DNA of 7,542 nucleotides from Clostridia bacterium (GTDB lineage: Bacteria > Bacillota_A > Clostridia > Oscillospirales > CAG-272), in assembly GCA_017547395.1 (NCBI GenBank), contig JAFYPS010000169.1, positions 1 through 7,542 on the forward strand, written 5' to 3'. The position numbers and the translations under genes were made by a program. Position 1 is the stretch's first letter, and each line of letters begins with the position of its first letter. This document shows, one piece after another, positions 1 to 5,078 of this stretch. A model generated the notes under the pieces. The model saw nothing but the letters and a program-made list of their open reading frames with translations. It had not been told where the DNA came from and ran no database searches.

Positions 1-4
1 AATT

Positions 5-16
5 TACAAATGTGTA
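5..16. promoter_or_regulatory. Candidate operator half of a repeated pair (imperfect dyad)
   Basis: TACAAATGTGTA is a near-palindrome with outer arms TACA/TGTA. It matches the perfect palindrome at 43-54 at 10 of 12 positions, with centres 38 bp apart. It lies upstream of the promoter's -35 box, so it could be a second binding site for the same regulator. The region is AT-rich, which makes chance dyads more likely. No regulator is named and no function is shown. Confidence 0.3.
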
Positions 17-42
17 TTATATATTAATATTTACTTAAAAAT

Positions 43-54
43 TACATATATGTA
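43..54. promoter_or_regulatory. Candidate operator: perfect 12-bp palindrome abutting the -35 box
   Basis: TACATATATGTA reads the same on both strands and ends at the base just before the -35 hexamer. This position suits an activator, or a repressor that blocks polymerase. A close copy lies at 5-16. It is not a catabolite-responsive (cre) site, because the central CG typical of CcpA/LacI operators is absent. Chance is possible in such AT-rich DNA. Confidence 0.35.
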
Positions 55-83
55 TTGACGGCAAATAGCAACGGTGATATAAT
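55..83 (+). promoter_or_regulatory. Vegetative (sigma-A/sigma-70 type) promoter of the five-gene operon
   Basis: The -35 hexamer TTGACG (55-60, 5 of 6 consensus bases) is separated by exactly 17 bp from a perfect -10 hexamer TATAAT (78-83). The -10 is preceded by TG one base upstream (75-76), forming an extended -10. The DNA upstream (1-54) is very AT-rich and could act as an UP element. Transcription should start near position 90, leaving a leader of about 30 nt before the first ATG at 122. No other convincing promoter was seen between the genes, so this one probably drives the whole unit. Confidence 0.85.
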
Positions 84-87
84 TACT

Positions 88-106
88 GTACTATTTTGAA
101 TAGAAC
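88..106. promoter_or_regulatory. Inverted repeat at the predicted transcription start
   Basis: GTACTATT and AATAGAAC form 8-bp arms with one mismatch around a 3-nt centre (TTG). The dyad covers the predicted start site near position 90, where a bound repressor would block initiation. It could instead be a weak hairpin at the 5' end of the leader RNA. It does not match the dyads at 5-16 and 43-54, so a different factor, or none, would be involved. Confidence 0.3.
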
Positions 107-121
107 ACTTGTGAGGAAAAA

Positions 122-1009
122 ATGGCAAAATCAAAAAGAAAAGTGAATAGGCGGCAGCGCATAGACAGATTTAAAACGTCGCTGTTTATCGCACCCTCGT
201 TTTTCGGTGCGGCAGTATTCTTTATATTGCCGTTTTTTGTTGTTGCCTATTATTCAATCATAGATAACCCGATAAACCGCGAATTTGTCGGACTCCGCAA
301 TTTTGAAAATCTTGTCGGCAATCCGATTTTCCGTATGGCGGCAAAGAATACCGCGGTATTTTCACTTATAGCAGTGCCGCTTGCGGTGATAATTCCGCTT
401 GTATTTGCGGTTTTGCTTATGCGAAGGATTCCGATGGGCTCATGGTTTAAAACCGTACTGATAAGTCCGCTAATGGTGCCTACAGCATCGGTTGTGCTTA
501 TCTGGGAGGTTGTTTTCCACTATGAAGGAACGGTAAACAATTTTCTTGTGGCATTTGGCATCGACCGCATCGACTTTTTCAAATCCGACTGGTCGCTGCT
601 CGTTATCGTATGCCTTTTCCTCTGGAAGAATATCGGCTACAATATGATACTTTTTATGGCGGCACTTGCAAGCATTCCAAAGGATATTACGGAGGCGTGT
701 ATGCTTGACGGCGCAGGCGCGTGGAAAGTGTTCTTCAAAATAAAACTTCCGTACATATTCTCGTCGATACTTTTCGTTACGATACTTTCGCTTATCAACT
801 CGTTCAAGATATTCCGCGAGGTTTATCTTATGACGGGCAACTATCCATACGAAAAGCTTTACACGCTTCAGCACTTTATGAACAACACGTTTTCGTCACT
901 CGACTATCAGAAGCTTTCTGCCGCAGCGATAATTATGTGTGCGATAATGGTTGTTATCATCGGTACGCTCTTTATCATTGAGGACAAGGTTGGGAGGGAT
1001 ATCGAATGA
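122..1009 (+). CDS. Carbohydrate ABC transporter permease, MalF/UgpA type (CUT1 family)
   Basis: This 295-residue inner-membrane permease would form one half of the channel of a sugar importer, paired with the next gene. After a basic N-terminus it shows about six membrane segments, near residues 20-43, 78-100, 111-133, 157-181, 212-228 and 265-287. The cytoplasmic EAA loop, which contacts the ATPase, lies at 191-210 (E191, DGAGAW, then KLP before residue 211). This loop and the N-terminal 'LFIAPSFFG...LPFF' style are typical of binding-protein-dependent sugar permeases. The length is normal for UgpA-like members, and the large extracellular P2 domain of enteric MalF is absent. The start is supported by GTGAGG at 111-116, 5 nt before the ATG, and no upstream in-frame start lies near. 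It is the first gene after the promoter and overlaps the next gene by 4 nt. The substrate cannot be read from the permease. Confidence 0.93.
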   Translation: MAKSKRKVNRRQRIDRFKTSLFIAPSFFGAAVFFILPFFVVAYYSIIDNPINREFVGLRNFENLVGNPIFRMAAKNTAVFSLIAVPLAVIIPLVFAVLLMRRIPMGSWFKTVLISPLMVPTASVVLIWEVVFHYEGTVNNFLVAFGIDRIDFFKSDWSLLVIVCLFLWKNIGYNMILFMAALASIPKDITEACMLDGAGAWKVFFKIKLPYIFSSILFVTILSLINSFKIFREVYLMTGNYPYEKLYTLQHFMNNTFSSLDYQKLSAAAIIMCAIMVVIIGTLFIIEDKVGRDIE

Positions 1010-1917
1010 AGCCAAAGACAATAAAAAAACTAAGTGCGGCAAAGCGGGGCGTCATAACAGCCCTGCTCGTGATATTCTTTTTTACCGTCTGCATCGTTTT
1101 TATAACTCCTACGGTTCTTACTTTTACAAATTCGCTTATGTCTAAAAGCGAGATTGCCGCAAACTACGGACAGATATTTTCAAGTGTTGCGGGGGATGCA
1201 AAAACCTACGTTTCGGGACAGACAAATCTCAAAATCATTCCCGATATGATAACCTTTACGCAGTACGATAACGTTCTGCTTAAAAATCCGCAGTATCTTT
1301 TCAAGTTCTGGAACTCAGTGATACTCACCGTTCCGATAATGGTTTTCCAGATAATAGTGGCGCTTCTGGCATCATACGGTTTTGCCCGTTTTGAGGGTAA
1401 AATCCGCAGTCTTATATTCTTTGTGTACGTAATTCTTATGCTTATGCCGTATCAGGTAACGCTTGTTCCGAACTACCTTGTTTCAAACTGGCTAGGCATA
1501 ATAGACACACGTCTTGCTGTTATTCTTCCGGGTATATTTTCTCCGTTTGCGGTCTTTATACTGACCAAATTTATGCGGCGCATTCCTATCGCGATGATAG
1601 AGGCTGCAAAGCTTGACGGTGCCGGTGAATTTCAGATATTTATGCGCCTAAGCGTACCTATGTCCAAAACTATAATCTATTCTGTAGCGATACTGATTTT
1701 TATCGACTACTGGAATATGGTGGAACAACCGCTTGTCCTTATGAGTGACAGTGCAATGCATCCGCTTTCGGTATTTCTTTCACAGATAAATTCGGGCGAT
1801 GCCGCGCTTGCTTTTGCGGTGGCGAGCATTTATATGATAGTACCTCTTCTCACGTTCCTTTACAGCGAGGATTATATTGTCGAGGGCGTTGCTTATGCAG
1901 GCGGCGTCAAGGGGTAG
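1006..1917 (+). CDS. Carbohydrate ABC transporter permease, MalG/UgpE type (CUT1 family)
   Basis: This 303-residue partner permease completes the predicted MalF/MalG-type heterodimer. Membrane segments lie near residues 18-41, 103-126, 135-158, 168-188, 222-238 and 266-285. The EAA loop is complete at 199-219 (EAAKLDGAGEF, then SVP). The C-terminal tail, with YIVEGVAYAGGVKG at its end, is the conserved end of MalG/AraQ-type permeases. It is slightly longer than usual (about 275-280), mostly through extra residues in the extracellular stretch between TM1 and TM2 (about 45-100), which could touch the unusual binding protein or adaptor encoded downstream. Its ATG overlaps the previous stop (ATGA), with GGGAGG at 992-997 as ribosome binding site, so the two permeases are probably translationally coupled. 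The stop is followed 14 nt later by the adaptor gene. No ATPase gene is adjacent. Confidence 0.93.
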   Translation: MKPKTIKKLSAAKRGVITALLVIFFFTVCIVFITPTVLTFTNSLMSKSEIAANYGQIFSSVAGDAKTYVSGQTNLKIIPDMITFTQYDNVLLKNPQYLFKFWNSVILTVPIMVFQIIVALLASYGFARFEGKIRSLIFFVYVILMLMPYQVTLVPNYLVSNWLGIIDTRLAVILPGIFSPFAVFILTKFMRRIPIAMIEAAKLDGAGEFQIFMRLSVPMSKTIIYSVAILIFIDYWNMVEQPLVLMSDSAMHPLSVFLSQINSGDAALAFAVASIYMIVPLLTFLYSEDYIVEGVAYAGGVKG

Positions 1918-1931
1918 AAAGGAAGCAAAAA

Positions 1932-4064
1932 ATGGGTGAAACTAAAAGACGCGGCATAATCAAGAATATAATCATTGTCTTTCTTGTGATTATGCTTGTG
2001 CTTACTCTTTTTTCAAATACGATAATGAACCGTTCTCTTCCCGAGGTTTCCGTTTCGAATTCCGAGGGCGGAATGATAAATTCGCAGATCAAAATCAACG
2101 GAACCGTCGGTGCAAATCAGACAAAGCAGATTACAATTGATAAGACACGTGTAATCGATACCGTTATGGTACGCCGCGGTGATACTGTTGAGCGCGGCGC
2201 GCTGCTTGCTACTCTTGTAAAGGGAGAAAGCAACGATATCTACGACCTTGAAATCGAGCTTCAGCGCCTTGAGATTGAGTACAAGCAGATGCTTCTCAAA
2301 GAAGGCGACTCGCTTGTTTCTCAGCGCCGAACTATTGAGGACAGTGAAAAGGAGCTTGCAGAAATTCAGGAATACCTTGACGGATATCCCGCGCTTGAGG
2401 CGGCAGTCAAGGGTTATGAGGATATGGTTTCTGTGCTTGAAAACGATATTGACGCCATCGATGAAGAAATAGAAACTATCGAAGACAGCAAAAAAGACCT
2501 GCAGAAAAAGCAGAAGGATTATTCAAGCGGCGGCTTCTCGTCTCTCAAAGAGCTTAACAAGGCTATAGATGCTAAAGAAAAGGACATAAGTGCGCTTGAA
2601 AAGGCAACAAAGAATGCAAAGAGTGAAAGAAGTGCGGCTTTAGCAGATCGCGCCGCCGCTTCCGAAGCGATTGAAGCGTATAACGAGGCGATTGCCGCAA
2701 AGGAAAAACTCGAAAAGGAGATTTCCGACCTTGAGGACACAATAGCGGAAAAGAGAAGAGAGCTTTCCGACCTTCGCGACGAATATGACGAGCTTGAAGA
2801 TTCAATCATACCTCCGCCGCAGAATCCCGACGGCGAGGGAGAGGGCGATGGCAGTGATGACGGCGGAGCTGCTCCCGCAAATGACGTTCAGGCAGAACTT
2901 GATGCTCTCGCCAAGGAGATTGAAGCGCTTGAAAAGAAAATTTCCGAACTTGACGATTCGCTTGACAAGAAGGACGAAAAGCTTGCCGAGTTGAACAGAA
3001 GCATTGCGGGAATGAAGTCGCTTGACGAGCTTGAAAGTGACCTCGAGATTAAAAAGGCGGCATTCAATGCGGCAGATGCTGCATATGATAACGCTGTTGA
3101 TATGGAAAACAATGCCGAGGATGCTCTTGATGAGCTTCGCGACGGCGGATTTGAGTATTTTCTTTTGCAGGACCGCATCGATCAGTACGATGAGCAGATA
3201 GAGCAGAAGAATGAGGAAAAGGAAGAAATAGAGGAAAAACTTACAGAGGCAAAGGAGCTTCTTGCCGAGGCAGAGAAGGAGATTACCAAAACTCCGGACG
3301 AGTGTGACAGGGAAAAACTTTCGCTTACCCGCGCTATCGAGGACGCAAAAGCGGCTATAGCACTTGCCGAGGCAAACGGTGCTATCACCGATGAGACTGC
3401 GGCACTCAATTTATCTATTAAAAAGCGTGAAATTGACCGCAAGAAAAAGCAGATAAACGACCTCAAGAAAGACACCTCCGAAACCGAGATTACCGCACCT
3501 GTGAGCGGTGTGATTTCAAGTGTTGGAATTTCCTCCGGCGACGACGTGCAGTCCGGTACCGTTTTGTTTGAAATAACTATGACCGATATGGGTTATACCA
3601 TGGAGTCGAGCGTTACCAATTCTCAGGCGGCACGCCTCAGGGTAGGACAGGAAGCAGAGGTACAGTATTACTACTGGGGCAACAAGCCCTCCGTGCGCAT
3701 ATCGCAGATAAAGAGCGATCCCAACAGTGGCGGCAAGAACAAGCTTGTTACGTTTACCGTTGAGGGCGACGTTACCGACGGAACAAATCTTTCTTTGGTG
3801 ATTGGCTCGCAGGGACAGAGCTATGACACGATTGTTCCAAACAGTGCAGTGCGTGAGGATGCAAACGGAAAATTCATACTCAAGGTTGTTTCAAAATCCT
3901 CGCCGCTCGGCAACCGTTATTATGCAGAGCGCGTAGACGTTGAGGTACTTGCCTCGGATGCGACAAAGAGCGCGATAAATGCAACGCTTTCATGGGGTGA
4001 CTACGTTATAACGGGCGCATCGGTACCGATATCCGAGGGTATGCAGGTTCGTATGGCGGAGTAG
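1932..4064 (+). CDS. Membrane-fusion/adaptor-like protein (HlyD/MacA/YknX type) with giant coiled-coil hairpin
   Basis: The 710-residue protein has one N-terminal membrane anchor (about 9-31) and a large outer part. Its order is the classic adaptor plan. The first lipoyl half (about 53-97, with VRRGDTVERGALLATL) is followed by a very long charged Glu/Lys/Ala coiled coil (about 103-515). The second lipoyl half comes next (about 517-549, SETEITAPVSGVISSVG and then GDDVQSGTVLFEI), then a beta-barrel (about 555-625) and a membrane-proximal domain (about 630-709, TIVPNSAV...GDYVITG). Usual family members are about 350-450 residues; the excess is almost all coiled coil. The two arms are nearly equal and meet at a Pro/Gly/Asp-rich stretch at 292-318. 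Helix breaks in the two arms mirror each other around residue 304. The presumed Gram-positive host has no outer membrane, so TolC docking is not expected. AAAGGA at 1918-1923 is the likely ribosome site. It sits between importer permeases and a MacB-like subunit, so its partner is uncertain. Confidence 0.85.
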   Translation: MGETKRRGIIKNIIIVFLVIMLVLTLFSNTIMNRSLPEVSVSNSEGGMINSQIKINGTVGANQTKQITIDKTRVIDTVMVRRGDTVERGALLATLVKGESNDIYDLEIELQRLEIEYKQMLLKEGDSLVSQRRTIEDSEKELAEIQEYLDGYPALEAAVKGYEDMVSVLENDIDAIDEEIETIEDSKKDLQKKQKDYSSGGFSSLKELNKAIDAKEKDISALEKATKNAKSERSAALADRAAASEAIEAYNEAIAAKEKLEKEISDLEDTIAEKRRELSDLRDEYDELEDSIIPPPQNPDGEGEGDGSDDGGAAPANDVQAELDALAKEIEALEKKISELDDSLDKKDEKLAELNRSIAGMKSLDELESDLEIKKAAFNAADAAYDNAVDMENNAEDALDELRDGGFEYFLLQDRIDQYDEQIEQKNEEKEEIEEKLTEAKELLAEAEKEITKTPDECDREKLSLTRAIEDAKAAIALAEANGAITDETAALNLSIKKREIDRKKKQINDLKKDTSETEITAPVSGVISSVGISSGDDVQSGTVLFEITMTDMGYTMESSVTNSQAARLRVGQEAEVQYYYWGNKPSVRISQIKSDPNSGGKNKLVTFTVEGDVTDGTNLSLVIGSQGQSYDTIVPNSAVREDANGKFILKVVSKSSPLGNRYYAERVDVEVLASDATKSAINATLSWGDYVITGASVPISEGMQVRMAE

Positions 4065-4071
4065 AGAATAT

Positions 4072-5067
4072 ATGAAGATAAGACATATCGTTTTTTCGGC
4101 GTTATCGCTGCTTTGCCTGTTGATTGCACTTTGCTTTATGTGGATGAGGCATTCGGTAACTGCTGAAAATTTTCGCGATTTTGCCGCAGAGACGTTTGCA
4201 GGCAGTTCCGAGACTAAATATTCGCAGTTCGCGGCATATCTTGGCGAAAGCGACTATCTCACTCCCGACGGAATGATGGAACTGAAAAACACTCTTGAGA
4301 GCAAAATGACCGAAAACTCAATAGAGTATGAGGGTAAGTACCTGCTTTCAGGCTCTTGCGAAAAGGAAGTGACAATTTTACGCGATACACTTAGCGTAAA
4401 CGCTGTTGCAACCGTTTATTTCGGAGATTATTTCGGGCTTCACCCTGAAATTCCCGTTTCGGGCGGATATCTTGACGAGAGTGCAGCGACCACCGATTTT
4501 TGCATTATTGACGACCTTGCCGCGTGGCGTCTGTTCGGCTCGACCGACGTTTGCGGACTTGACGTCCGTATAAATGAAAAACTTTATACAATCAGTGCCG
4601 TTCTGCCCGCCGACCGAAGCGAATATGCTTCTTACTACGGTGAGAAGCCAAGGGTGTACGTATTATACAGCTCGGCAGCAATGCGGGACGAGAGGGTGAC
4701 GTTCACCTCGCTTGAGGCGGTTTTGCCGGATATCATAACCGATTTTGCAAAGACAATGTTCAAAGAAACCGTTTCGTCTTATACCGATGAGATTTATACG
4801 GTTACGGGGCGTTTTGCACCGGCAAATCTTTTTGACAATATCAAAGGTATTACTTCTCTCGGTGTAATGGAGGGCAAAAGCTTTCCGTACTATGAAAACG
4901 TAGCGCGTATTATGGAAACCAAGTGCGCACTCCTGCTCGTGTTTGAAATGGCGTTTTATATACTCGGCACTGTGTTTTTTGCAACGCTGCTTGTTTTGAT
5001 TTTCAGACCGATAAACGAGAATCTTAAAGAAAAAAGAGCGGCTAAAAAAAGACACGCAATATATTAA
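4072..5067 (+). CDS. Two-helix membrane protein with MacB periplasmic-core-like domain, no FtsX bundle
   Basis: The 331-residue protein has a membrane segment at about 7-25, an outer domain at about 26-283, and a second membrane segment at about 284-311. It ends in a basic cytoplasmic tail (KEKRAAKKRH, 319-328). Within the outer domain, residues 116-180 follow the MacB periplasmic core pattern: YFGDYFGLHPEIPVSGGYL, then an acidic turn, CIIDDLAAWRLFGSTDVCG, then VRINEKLYTISAVLP. This corresponds to the family's 'G..L..GR....E......V.IN...A..LFG..D..G..I..N...F.VVGV' layout. I recognised this by pattern, not by alignment. Full MacB-type permeases have four membrane helices with the last three forming the FtsX bundle; here only one follows the outer domain. 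No frameshift remnant remains, because the next gene starts 11 nt after the stop, so the short form looks intended. The ribosome site is modest (GGAG at 4058-4061, inside the preceding gene's end). It is probably a partner of the upstream adaptor. Function is not established. Confidence 0.75.
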   Translation: MKIRHIVFSALSLLCLLIALCFMWMRHSVTAENFRDFAAETFAGSSETKYSQFAAYLGESDYLTPDGMMELKNTLESKMTENSIEYEGKYLLSGSCEKEVTILRDTLSVNAVATVYFGDYFGLHPEIPVSGGYLDESAATTDFCIIDDLAAWRLFGSTDVCGLDVRINEKLYTISAVLPADRSEYASYYGEKPRVYVLYSSAAMRDERVTFTSLEAVLPDIITDFAKTMFKETVSSYTDEIYTVTGRFAPANLFDNIKGITSLGVMEGKSFPYYENVARIMETKCALLLVFEMAFYILGTVFFATLLVLIFRPINENLKEKRAAKKRHAIY

Positions 5068-5072
5068 GGAGG
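5066..5072 (+). promoter_or_regulatory. Consensus Shine-Dalgarno site for the binding-protein gene
   Basis: AAGGAGG matches the 16S anti-Shine-Dalgarno core perfectly. It starts inside the TAA stop of the previous gene and ends 6 nt before the ATG at 5079. It is the best ribosome site in the operon. This fits the usual need for more binding protein than permease, and it fixes the start codon of the last gene. Confidence 0.85.
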
Positions 5073-5078
5073 ATAAAA

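Noticed and set aside
1..121. Riboswitch or cre (CcpA) site in the leader
   Set aside because: The leader is only about 30 nt from the predicted start, too short for a riboswitch, and none of the dyads has the central CG and flanks of a cre site.
2521..3470. Possible tandem DNA repeat in the coiled-coil region
   Set aside because: GAG/AAG/CTT-rich words recur because of coiled-coil composition, but I found no repeat unit with constant length or sequence.
2519..3475. Several Ser/Ala-rich minus-strand frames opposite the coiled coil
   Set aside because: Their Ser/Phe/Ala bias is simply the complement of Glu/Lys/Ala-rich coiled-coil codons. They are not genes.
5044..5060. AAAAAAAGACACG-CAAT resembles the left arm of the terminator at 7480-7497
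   Set aside because: There is no matching right arm, it encodes the basic tail of gene 4, and the match is short and A-rich, so it is probably coincidence.
4072..5067. Gene 4 as a broken, frameshifted MacB permease
   Set aside because: Gene 5 starts 11 nt after its stop with a perfect ribosome site, so there is no room for lost FtsX helices. The second membrane helix and basic tail make a sensible end.
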